A stretch of DNA of 64,000 bases. Source: Saccharopolyspora phatthalungensis (GTDB lineage: Bacteria; Actinomycetota; Actinomycetes; Mycobacteriales; Pseudonocardiaceae). The position numbers and the translations under genes were made by a program. Shown here piece after piece: positions 40,872 through 48,106 of this stretch (its first letter is position 1; each line of letters opens with the position of its first letter). The stretch spans positions 2,790,001 to 2,854,000 of the forward strand of contig NZ_JACHIW010000001.1 in the NCBI RefSeq assembly GCF_014203395.1. The letters run 5' to 3'. The notes beneath the pieces were generated by a model. The model saw only the letters and a program-made list of their open reading frames with translations, was not told the DNA's origin and searched no databases.

Positions 40872-42728
40872 ATGTCCCAACCACAGCCCGGCGAAACACT
40901 GCAATTGGTCGCAGGCGAGTTGCACGCCATTGGCCAGCGGCTGACGTACCTGGGCACCATGGTGCAGGCGCAGATGCAGGTCTCGCCTCAGCCGTTTCCA
41001 GCGCAACAGTTCCAGGCCGCACCCGAGCAGCAACCGGCCGCATCACAACAGTCTCCGGCCATGCCCGGGCAGCAGCATGCGACCGCACCCGAATCCGCGT
41101 CCCAGCAGCCCTACCCGGGCCTGTCGCCGTACCCGCACACCGAGGGGCCGACGGCCCCGCATCGCCGATTCGGTTCGGACCTGGAACCTAGTCGGATCTT
41201 GGCTTGGGTAGGGGCCGGGGTGACCTTGCTCGGCGTGGTGTTCTTGCTGGTGCTTGCCGTCCAGCAGGACTGGCTGGGGCCGGACGCGCGCGTCGCCGGT
41301 GGTGCGGTGCTCGCCGCGCTGTTGATCGCAGCGGGCTGGTGGATGCATCACCGATTCGCGGCCGAGCAGTCGGGCGGAGCGGGCCGCATCGCCGTATTCG
41401 CCCTCGCCACAACGGGTTTCGGCGCGTTGTTCCTGGACGTTGTCGCGGCCACCGCGCTCTACGACTTCCTGTCGGTGCCCACTGGGCTCGGCACCGGATT
41501 CGCGGTCAGTGTCGCGGGGCTGGCGCTCGCGGACCGGTGGCGGGCGCAGCCGTTGGCCATTGGGGTGGCGCTCAGCTCGGCGATCTGCGCTCCCATGATC
41601 ACGCGGGCAGCGGATGCGGTCCTCCTCGGCTTCCTGCTGCTGTTGCAGGTCGCGGCCGCTCCGGCGCAGGTGCGGCGCGGTTGGCCGGGACTCGCGCTGG
41701 CGGCCGGGATTCCCACTGTGCTGGCCGCTTTCATGGCCAGTGCGGTAGGCGCCTGGGTTTACGACCCCGCCCTTCCGATCGCGATCTTCGCCGCCGCAGT
41801 GCTCGGCGTGATCCTCGCCGCGATCACCGCCGGCGCTCGGCCCGACGCGGACTGGACGGCGATCGGCCTGCTCATCGCCGCGCCGATACCGGCCTTCCTG
41901 GCCGGACCGCTGATGCTGGAGCGGCCTGCGGCGGGCACGATCGGCGCCGGGATGGTCGTGCTGCTGCTGGGGATCTGGGGCGCTGGTCGATTCACGCCCG
42001 CGTTCCGGGGGCGGCTATCGGCCAGGTTCGTGGTCGCGGTCGGCGGGATGGCCGCGGTCGCCGCGGTGCAGACGACGCTGACCTTCCTGGATTCGTCCAG
42101 CTGGGCAACGGCGTTGCTGTGCGAGGCGCTACTGCTGAGCGTCGGGGGCTTCCTGCTGCGAAGCCCGGGAGTGCTGCTCGGGGCGACGTGCTACGCGATT
42201 TTCGGGTTCCTGCTGACGTTCTTCAACGAGCTGCCGATCAGGGCGCTGCTCTGGTACGGGGGCGGCATCGGGATTCGCGGACTGCTGGCCGGGCTGCTGA
42301 TCGCGCTGGTGGCGATCGGCCTGCCGATCGCGGGGGTCCGGATCGGCAAGCTGGCGAAGTTGCCTGGTTCGCTGCCGCTGTGGTTCGCATCGGGAGTGGC
42401 GCTGCTGTACGGCACGGCGAGTGCCACGATGGCGGCGTGCTTGCTGCTGGTCGATGCGCGGGCGGGCTTCCTCACCGGGCACATTCTGATCACGCTGAGC
42501 TGGGTGGTGGCAGCGATCGCGTTGCTGCTCCGCGGAGTCCGGGCGAAGCACCTGCGCATCGCGGGGCTGGTGCTGATCGCGGTGTCCCTGGCCAAGCTGC
42601 TGCTGTTCGACCTCGCAACCCTGGACGGCTTCGCCCGGGTGATCGCCTTCCTCTGCGCGGGCCTGATCCTCCTAGCCGCAGGCTCGGCATACGCCCGCCT
42701 CCTAGCCCGAGCCAAACCAACGCCCTGA
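40872..42728 (+). CDS. DUF2339 polytopic membrane protein
   Basis: A 618-residue protein with a soluble Gln/Pro-rich N-terminus (about residues 30-95), then some 14-16 membrane segments, matching DUF2339 proteins. The family opening RILAWVGAGVTLLGVVFLLVLAVQQ is visible, followed by RVAGGAVLAALLIAAGWW. Function is unknown; these proteins may transport or modify envelope components. Start: ATG at 40872; a GTG two codons earlier (40866) is possible. It is not obviously linked to the toxin operon, 75 bp upstream. Confidence 0.8.
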   Translation: MSQPQPGETLQLVAGELHAIGQRLTYLGTMVQAQMQVSPQPFPAQQFQAAPEQQPAASQQSPAMPGQQHATAPESASQQPYPGLSPYPHTEGPTAPHRRFGSDLEPSRILAWVGAGVTLLGVVFLLVLAVQQDWLGPDARVAGGAVLAALLIAAGWWMHHRFAAEQSGGAGRIAVFALATTGFGALFLDVVAATALYDFLSVPTGLGTGFAVSVAGLALADRWRAQPLAIGVALSSAICAPMITRAADAVLLGFLLLLQVAAAPAQVRRGWPGLALAAGIPTVLAAFMASAVGAWVYDPALPIAIFAAAVLGVILAAITAGARPDADWTAIGLLIAAPIPAFLAGPLMLERPAAGTIGAGMVVLLLGIWGAGRFTPAFRGRLSARFVVAVGGMAAVAAVQTTLTFLDSSSWATALLCEALLLSVGGFLLRSPGVLLGATCYAIFGFLLTFFNELPIRALLWYGGGIGIRGLLAGLLIALVAIGLPIAGVRIGKLAKLPGSLPLWFASGVALLYGTASATMAACLLLVDARAGFLTGHILITLSWVVAAIALLLRGVRAKHLRIAGLVLIAVSLAKLLLFDLATLDGFARVIAFLCAGLILLAAGSAYARLLARAKPTP

Positions 42729-42774
42729 ACAGCAGGTCTGCCCAGGCTTGGGCCGGTGACGAGATGAATTCCGC

Positions 42775-42960
42775 TCAGCGCCGGTACTGGTCGGCTTTGA
42801 CGGCGGATAAGAAAGTGTACCAGTGCTGGGCGGTGAAGTTGAGGGTTTCGCCGTCGCGGTTCTTCGAGTCGCGGACGGCTGTCCGCGCCGCCGTCATCGC
42901 CACCTCAACGCAGTTGTACTTGTCCGTGTACGTGCTCTTGCGCCAGTTGAGTTCAGTCAT
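42775..42960 (-). CDS. DUF397 protein, copy A
   Basis: A 61-residue protein of the DUF397 family: LNWRKSTYTDKYNCVEVAM, then VRDSKNRDG and HWYTFLSAVK. DUF397 genes nearly always follow XRE/DUF5753 regulators and are thought to be their partners; in Streptomyces such pairs control development or antibiotic production. The ATG at 42960 overlaps the end of a duplicated fragment of the regulator's tail, which preserves the coupled ATGACTGA arrangement. It is one of two tandem copies. Confidence 0.85.
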   Translation of the reverse strand: MTELNWRKSTYTDKYNCVEVAMTAARTAVRDSKNRDGETLNFTAQHWYTFLSAVKADQYRR

Positions 42961-43026
42961 CGTCCAGGTCCTCCGCGATCTTCCTGATCAACGTGGTGGA
43001 AGCGTCCTTGCTCAGCGCCGACTCGT

Positions 43027-43212
43027 TCAGTGCCGGTAGTGGTCGGCTTTAATGGCGGATAAGAAGCTGTGCCAATGCTGGGTGGTGAAGGCGAGGGCGT
43101 CGCCGTCGCGGTTCTTCGAGTCGCGCACGGCCGTCGTGTCCGGCGTCATCGCCACCTCAACGCAGTTGTACTGGTCCGTGTAACTGCTCTTGCGCCAGTT
43201 GAGTTCAGTCAT
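43027..43212 (-). CDS. DUF397 protein, copy B
   Basis: A 61-residue DUF397 protein very similar to copy A (TELNWRKSSYTDQYNCVEV, AVRDSKNRDGDAL, HWHSFLSAIKADHYRH). It starts inside the end of the intact XRE regulator gene (stop at 43205), so it is translationally coupled. The ATG at 43212 corresponds to the start of copy A; an extra ATG at 43215 is directly before it. This is the ancestral position of the pair. Confidence 0.85.
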   Translation of the reverse strand: MTELNWRKSSYTDQYNCVEVAMTPDTTAVRDSKNRDGDALAFTTQHWHSFLSAIKADHYRH

Positions 43213-44044
43213 CATCCAGGTCCTCCGCGATCTTCCTGATCAACGTGGTGGAAGCGTCCTTGTCCAGCGCTGACATGTCCAGTGCTTGACAGACTTTCAC
43301 AAATGCCGCCACCTGAGAAGCGTCCGTGACGAACAGCCCGATGCGGTAAACCTCAACGAAGACATACGAACAACCGCTCGCCAGCTCGTAGACGGAGAAA
43401 GACGCCCTGACCGACGAGCTCGGCTCAGTGTCGAACGGGATCACGCGAATGTTGACGTTGTCGCGGCGCTGCAGGAGTAGCAGGTACTCCAGCTGATCAG
43501 CCAGCACCCGAGGGTTTCCAAGTGTTCGGTGCAAGGCCGATTCTTCGATGAAAAACGATGCGTCGGGGGCCCTCGGGTGGCTCAGCATCGCTTGACGCCC
43601 CAGCCTGGTCGCGACCCGGCGTTCGAGATCGATTCCTGAAGCCGCGCCGCTGCCGAGCACCAGGCGGGCGTAATCCGCAGTGTGCGCCAAGCCTGGGATC
43701 AGCGACGCTTGGACGTCGGTTATTGCGACCGCTTCGCGCTCAAGCACCATCAGGCTGGCCAGTTCATCTGGAACACCGTTGGCCAGCCACGCCGCAGTTT
43801 CCGTGCTGTCGCCGACCTTCTCAAGGAGCGCTTCCTTGTCCTCGCCGACCACGCCGTAAAGGGCGCAAAGCGCGCTCACTTCCTCTTTGCTCGGCGAGCG
43901 TAGGCCCAACTCGTTACGGTTGACCGAAGATGGTGAGATGCCAAGAGATTTCGCCACCGAACGGGTGGATAGACCGGCCTTTTGGCGTAGCTGCTGCAGT
44001 TGCGCGCCGAGCCCGATCTGACGCAGTTTCTCGGATTGCCGCAC
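43205..44044 (-). CDS. XRE-type regulator with DUF5753 domain
   Basis: A 279-residue regulator: N-terminal Cro/C1-type helix-turn-helix (residues 12-70; LSTRSVAKSLGISPSSVNR and NELGLRSPSKEEV) and a C-terminal DUF5753 ligand/partner domain (ASLMVLEREAVAITDVQASL, IPGLAHTADYARLVLG, FFIEESALHR, VNIRVIPFD, YVFVEVY). It forms the classic actinobacterial pair with the downstream DUF397 genes. The ATG at 44044 begins MRQSEKLRQIGLGAQLQQLR. The upstream divergent region probably holds its own operator. Confidence 0.9.
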   Translation of the reverse strand: MRQSEKLRQIGLGAQLQQLRQKAGLSTRSVAKSLGISPSSVNRNELGLRSPSKEEVSALCALYGVVGEDKEALLEKVGDSTETAAWLANGVPDELASLMVLEREAVAITDVQASLIPGLAHTADYARLVLGSGAASGIDLERRVATRLGRQAMLSHPRAPDASFFIEESALHRTLGNPRVLADQLEYLLLLQRRDNVNIRVIPFDTEPSSSVRASFSVYELASGCSYVFVEVYRIGLFVTDASQVAAFVKVCQALDMSALDKDASTTLIRKIAEDLDDD

Positions 44045-44208
44045 GGGCCGACCTCCCGTTTTGCCGCTGATCGTGTGTCAGGCCATGACGCGAGTGACCC
44101 ACCGCTAGCGCGTTGACCTGCCGTGTCTCGGATTCGATGACACGGACGGTATCGATCTAGCTTTCCGGTGTCAGCGCTTTGACCAGCGATTAAGCCGAAG
44201 GTGGGGCC
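44045..44208. promoter_or_regulatory. Divergent promoter region with a 7-bp inverted repeat
   Basis: Between the XRE regulator and an oppositely oriented small gene. TTGACC (44113-44118) is followed by CCGTGTC (44121-44127) and its complement GACACGG (44139-44145), a dyad of the size an XRE-type regulator would bind. The assignment as operator is inferred. Confidence 0.45.
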
Positions 44209-44475
44209 ATGTTGGCGGATCCGTATCGGGGTGAGACGCAAGAGGTCTACTGGATCGTGGGGATCGGGTGGGCGCTGCGGCACGCGACACCGGTTCGGCC
44301 CGGAGCTCATCCCGGCGGCGCTTGGGTTCCCGCGCTGTGCGAGGTGTGGATGCGGGTTCCGTTCGCGACGCTCTGGCCGCGAAGGCCGCCTTCTGCCGCC
44401 GTCGATGAACGATGTCCACAGTGTACTGAGGCCGTTGCGGAACGCGGCTTCGCGAGTCGGAACTGGGATTTCTGA
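44209..44475 (+). CDS. Small Cys-containing protein divergent from the XRE regulator
   Basis: An 88-residue product: EVYWIVGIGWALRHATPV, then PALCEVWMRVPFATLW and DERCPQCTEAVAERG, so a Cys plus a CxxC that could bind zinc. Small proteins with this pattern occur beside XRE/DUF397 pairs in related bacteria, as far as I recall. The ATG at 44209 has AAGGTGGGG upstream. Function unknown. Codon use fits a real gene. Confidence 0.6.
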   Translation: MLADPYRGETQEVYWIVGIGWALRHATPVRPGAHPGGAWVPALCEVWMRVPFATLWPRRPPSAAVDERCPQCTEAVAERGFASRNWDF

Positions 44476-44636
44476 CGGTGGCACGATGATTCACCGTCGT
44501 GCCCGGCAGTTGTCGCCATAGCGACCGCTGCCGCGCGCGACCACGACCGGATCGGCGTTACTCCCCTCTACCGACGCCGGTCCATCCGGTGGCCGGGCGT
44601 TGACGCCCCCCGATGTCGCGCCCGGCCGCCGGAGCC

Positions 44637-45410
44637 TTACTTCCGCAAGAGTTTCAGGGCTTCGGTGTGCAGGTGGCCGTTGGTGGAGAGAGCGCTTCCG
44701 CCGTCGTAGCGGGGGTTTCCCGCCAGGTCGGTGAACGTGCCGCCCGCCTCTTCCACCAGGATCTGGGCCGCCGCGACGTCCCACGGGTTGACGATCGGCT
44801 CCGCGGCGATGTCGATCACGCCCTCCGCGACCAGGCAGTGCTGCCAGAAGTCACCGAACGCCCGGTTCTCCCAGCAGGCGTCGACCAGCCGCAGGTAGGA
44901 CTCCCGCGAGTGGTACTCCACCCACGTCCCGAGGTGGGTGGTCGACACGTAGGCATCGGTGAGGTCGCGCACCCCGGACACGGCGATCCGCTCCGGTTCC
45001 GCGTCGCCGGTGCGGCACCAGGACCCCGCCCCGGCCGCCGCCCACCAGCGCTTGCCGAGCGCCGGTGCGCTGACCACGCCGACCTCCGGACGACCGCCGT
45101 CAACCAGTGCGATGAGCGTCGCCCACACCGGGATGCCGCGCAGGAAGTTCTTCGTGCCGTCGATCGGGTCGAGCACCCACGCCCGGCCCTGCCCGGCGGT
45201 GCCGCCGCGCTCCTCGCCGGCGACCACGTCGTCCGGACGATGTGCGCCGAGCACCTCGCGCACCGCGTCCTCGACCGCGAGGTCCGCGTCGGTGACCGGC
45301 GTGCGGTCGGGCTTGCGGTCCACGCTCAGGTCCCGTGCCCGGAACCGGTCGCCGGTGATCCCGTCGGCTACGTCGGCTAGATGCAGGGCGAGGTCGAGAT
45401 CACTGGTCAC
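44637..45410 (-). CDS. hisN: Histidinol-phosphatase (inositol-monophosphatase fold)
   Basis: A 257-residue phosphatase of the inositol monophosphatase superfamily closely resembling M. tuberculosis HisN, which removes phosphate from histidinol phosphate in histidine synthesis. Metal-site motifs: PVTDADLAVED, VAGEERGG, the WVLDPIDGTKNFLRGIP signature and the C-terminal NPWDVAAAQILVEEAGG. The GTG at 45410 is 7 nt after TAGGGT (45418-45423), a leaderless start; upstream in-frame sequence is not family-like. It is divergent from a two-component system. Confidence 0.85.
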   Translation of the reverse strand: MTSDLDLALHLADVADGITGDRFRARDLSVDRKPDRTPVTDADLAVEDAVREVLGAHRPDDVVAGEERGGTAGQGRAWVLDPIDGTKNFLRGIPVWATLIALVDGGRPEVGVVSAPALGKRWWAAAGAGSWCRTGDAEPERIAVSGVRDLTDAYVSTTHLGTWVEYHSRESYLRLVDACWENRAFGDFWQHCLVAEGVIDIAAEPIVNPWDVAAAQILVEEAGGTFTDLAGNPRYDGGSALSTNGHLHTEALKLLRK

Positions 45411-45525
45411 TCCAGGCACCCTAGTCGCCCCATCGAATGATCGGTCAAGGGCCCACAACCAGGCTGGTTCGGCGAATCGGCCGCGACGCCAGACGTGATC
45501 ATCGCGGCCCTCTAGTCTGGGAGGC

Positions 45526-46200
45526 GTGAGCGTGGTGCTGCTGGCAGAAGACGACCCGGCCATCGCTGTGCCGCTGTCCCGGGCGCTGCAGCGCGAGGGA
45601 TATTCGGTGCAGGTCATCGAGGACGGCCCATCGACGCTGCGCGCCGCCGCCTCCGGGGGAATCGATCTCCTGGTGCTCGATCTCGGGCTGCCGGAGATGG
45701 ACGGCTTGGAGGTGTGCCGGCGGCTGCGGTCGCAGGGCCGTGGCCTGCCGGTGCTGATGCTCACCGCGCGCACCGACGAGGTCGACTTCGTCGTCGGCCT
45801 CGACGCGGGCGCCGACGACTACGTCGCCAAACCGTTCCGGCTCGCCGAGCTGATGGCCCGGATCCGTGCCCTGCTGCGCCGCGGCGCCCCGGAGACGCTG
45901 GAGGCCTCCGGCGTCCGGCTCGACCTGACGGCCCGGCGGGTCCTGGTCAACGAGCACGAGGTGCAGCTGGCGAACAAGGAGTACGAGCTGCTGCGGGTGC
46001 TGATGCAGCACGCCGGCCAGGTCGTGACCCGCGAGGAGATCCTGGAGGAGGTCTGGCCGGAGTCCGACCGCAAGGGCAGCAAGACGCTGGACATGCACAT
46101 CTCGTGGCTGCGCCGGAAGCTTAGCGACAGCAACGGCCGGCTCGACGAGACCCGCATCGCCACGGTGCGCGGCGTCGGGTTCCGATTCAACGCGGACTGA
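45526..46200 (+). CDS. OmpR/PhoB-type response regulator
   Basis: A 224-residue response regulator. The receiver domain (1-115) has the acidic pair in LLAEDDPAI, the phosphorylated Asp in LLVLDLGLPEMDG near residue 51, the Thr in LMLTAR and the Lys in YVAKPFR. The winged-helix output domain (130-222) includes NKEYELLRVLMQHAGQVVTR and the recognition helix region SKTLDMHISWLRRKL. The GTG at 45526 is 7 nt after TAGTCT, which overlaps a GGGAGG site. Its kinase gene follows 6 nt later. Confidence 0.92.
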   Translation: MSVVLLAEDDPAIAVPLSRALQREGYSVQVIEDGPSTLRAAASGGIDLLVLDLGLPEMDGLEVCRRLRSQGRGLPVLMLTARTDEVDFVVGLDAGADDYVAKPFRLAELMARIRALLRRGAPETLEASGVRLDLTARRVLVNEHEVQLANKEYELLRVLMQHAGQVVTREEILEEVWPESDRKGSKTLDMHISWLRRKLSDSNGRLDETRIATVRGVGFRFNAD

Positions 46201-46206
46201 TCTGCG

Positions 46207-47481
46207 ATGCGCCGTCGGATTCTGCAGGCCACGCTTCTCGCGGTCGCGGTCACTGCGATCGCACTCGGGCTGCCGCTGGGGTTCAGCGCGCTGAAGCTCG
46301 TCCAGGACCTCACCACCGGTGACCTGTCCACCCGGGCGCAGCAGATCGCGACGCTGCTCGACGAGCAGATCGCTTCGCGGCGCACGATCGACCTCAACGC
46401 GGCCCGGCTCGCGGTGCCCGCCGGTGCCCGCCTGATCGTCCGCACCCAGGCGCACGACTACGTCTATGGCCCCGACCCCGGCGCGGATCCGCTGGTCGAG
46501 AGCGTGCCGATGGTGCAGAGCGGCACGGTCACGATCGCCGCGCCCAGCGATCCGGTGCGCACCCAGCAGTTCCAGGTGGCCGCACTGGTCTTGATGCTGG
46601 TGGTGCTCTCGGCCGGTACCGGGATGATCGTCGCGACGCTCACCGCCCGCCGCCTCGCCGATCCGCTGAAGCACGTCGCGGCCCGCGCCGCGCGGCTCGG
46701 AGCCGGTGACTTCCGCGCCGATCCGCAACGACACCAGGTCTCGGAACTGGATCGCGTCGCCGATGCGCTGGATGCCTCGGGCGCGGCGCTGTCGCAGTTG
46801 GTGCAGCGCGAGCGCGACCTCGTCGGCGACGTCTCGCACCAGCTGCGCAGTCGGCTCACCGCGCTGCACCTGCGGTTGGAGACGCTCGCGGCGACCGACG
46901 ATCCCGAGATCGCGGAGGAAGCGGGCGCCGCGCTGGAACAGGCCGAACGACTCTCCGGCGTGCTCGACGACCTGCTCGCGGCGGCCACCGCGGCGCGCGC
47001 TAGGGACGCCGAACCGCTGGATGTGTCCAGCCTGCTCACCGATGTCGGCGCGGAGTGGCGGGATCCGCTGAAGGCCGAGGGCCGGGCGCTGCGGCTGAAG
47101 GTGTCGGAGGGCCTGCTCGCCCGCGCCACTCCCGCGCGCCTGCGGGAGACGATCGGTGTGCTGCTCGACAATGCGCTGCGGCACGGCGAGGGAACCGTGA
47201 CGCTGACGGCGAGGCGGGGCAGCGGCACTGTCGTGATCGAGGTCAGCGACTCCGGGCCGGGCGTGCCCGACGCTTTGGTGCCTTACGTCTTCGAGCGCGG
47301 CTTCTCCGGACACGGTTCCACCGGCGTCGGCTTGGCCTTGGCCCGCGCGCTGGTGGAGGCGGACGGCGGGCGCCTGGAACTGAGCCAAGCGCGCCCGGCG
47401 ATGTTCGAGGTGTTCATCCCGGTCGCCCGCGCGGACGACATCCTCGGCGTCTCCTGGAACATCGAATCCACCCCGCGCTGA
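46207..47481 (+). CDS. Sensor histidine kinase
   Basis: A 424-residue membrane kinase: membrane segments at about 9-30 and 121-142 flanking an extracellular sensor of about 90 residues, a HAMP linker (TARRLADPLKHVAARAARLG), the H-box RDLVGDVSHQLRSRLTAL with the phosphorylated His, the N-box LLDNALRHGEG, and the G-boxes VSDSGPGVPD and STGVGLALARALVEADGG. It works with the response regulator encoded just upstream. The signal is unknown. Confidence 0.92.
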   Translation: MRRRILQATLLAVAVTAIALGLPLGFSALKLVQDLTTGDLSTRAQQIATLLDEQIASRRTIDLNAARLAVPAGARLIVRTQAHDYVYGPDPGADPLVESVPMVQSGTVTIAAPSDPVRTQQFQVAALVLMLVVLSAGTGMIVATLTARRLADPLKHVAARAARLGAGDFRADPQRHQVSELDRVADALDASGAALSQLVQRERDLVGDVSHQLRSRLTALHLRLETLAATDDPEIAEEAGAALEQAERLSGVLDDLLAAATAARARDAEPLDVSSLLTDVGAEWRDPLKAEGRALRLKVSEGLLARATPARLRETIGVLLDNALRHGEGTVTLTARRGSGTVVIEVSDSGPGVPDALVPYVFERGFSGHGSTGVGLALARALVEADGGRLELSQARPAMFEVFIPVARADDILGVSWNIESTPR

Positions 47482-47529
47482 GCCCTGCCCGCGGTGCCCG
47501 GTGCTTAGCGTGCTCCCGTGGGCGTGGCC

Positions 47530-48057
47530 TCAGCGGGTCGGGACCCGGTCGCGGGGCGAGGTGCGGGACTGGCTCTGCTCGGCCGGGAAGACCCATTTCC
47601 GGAACGCCCACCAGCGGAAAGCCATGCCGACCAGCAGGCCGATGATCTGTCCCGAGGTGAAGTCGGCGAGCTCCTCCACCAGCCGGCTGGTGAACGGCGT
47701 CTGCAGGTGCAGCATGTACCGGGAGATCCACAGCGGCGCCGAGTACACCCCGACGCCGATGCCGCTGATCACGAAGTACAGCGTCGCCTCGTGGTGCCGG
47801 CGGCGACCGCCGCGGGTGCGAAACGACCACTGCCGGTTCAGCACGTAGGACACCATCGTCGCGGCGAGCACCGCGATGACCTTCGAGGTGACCGGCTTGG
47901 GCGACAGGATCGTCAACTTCAGCGCGTAGAAGATGCCCGTGTCGATGAAGAACGTGATCGCGCCGACGATCCCGAACTTCAGCAACTCCCGATGCCGGAT
48001 CGCGAGAGATCGATACGGCTGCGGGGTACGCGCGAGTACCGAATCGACAACAGACAC
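47530..48057 (-). CDS. GtrA-family membrane protein
   Basis: A 175-residue protein with four membrane segments of the GtrA family (KFGIVGAITFFIDTGIFYAL; VIAVLAATMVSYVLNRQWSF with the conserved N-R-x-W-x-F; IIGLLVGMAFRWWAFRKWVF). GtrA-type proteins help flip or transfer polyprenyl-linked sugars for envelope glycans. The start at 48057 (GTG) is 7 nt after TAAACT (48065-48070), a leaderless start. In mycobacteria the homologue lies beside purK-purE; here a sigma factor gene and one other gene are in between. Confidence 0.85.
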   Translation of the reverse strand: MSVVDSVLARTPQPYRSLAIRHRELLKFGIVGAITFFIDTGIFYALKLTILSPKPVTSKVIAVLAATMVSYVLNRQWSFRTRGGRRRHHEATLYFVISGIGVGVYSAPLWISRYMLHLQTPFTSRLVEELADFTSGQIIGLLVGMAFRWWAFRKWVFPAEQSQSRTSPRDRVPTR

Positions 48058-48106
48058 GTTCCCGAGTTTACGGAGCAGCTCCAACCGGGCGACCGCAGTC
48101 TCGGAA

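Larger units (their letters stand above)
42775..43278. repeat. 252-bp tandem duplication covering DUF397 and the regulator's 3' end
   Basis: The two DUF397 genes and the sequence after them align at a constant offset of 252 bp. A 47-bp block is identical (42964-43010 and 43216-43262); it encodes the KDASTTLIRKIAEDLDDD tail of the regulator. Copy A therefore carries a fragment of the regulator's 3' end ahead of its DUF397 gene. Confidence 0.85.

Noticed and set aside
45499..47388. A 629-codon frame antisense to the two-component genes
   Set aside because: Composition is that of a codon-position shadow, and the opposite strand carries clear response regulator and kinase domains.
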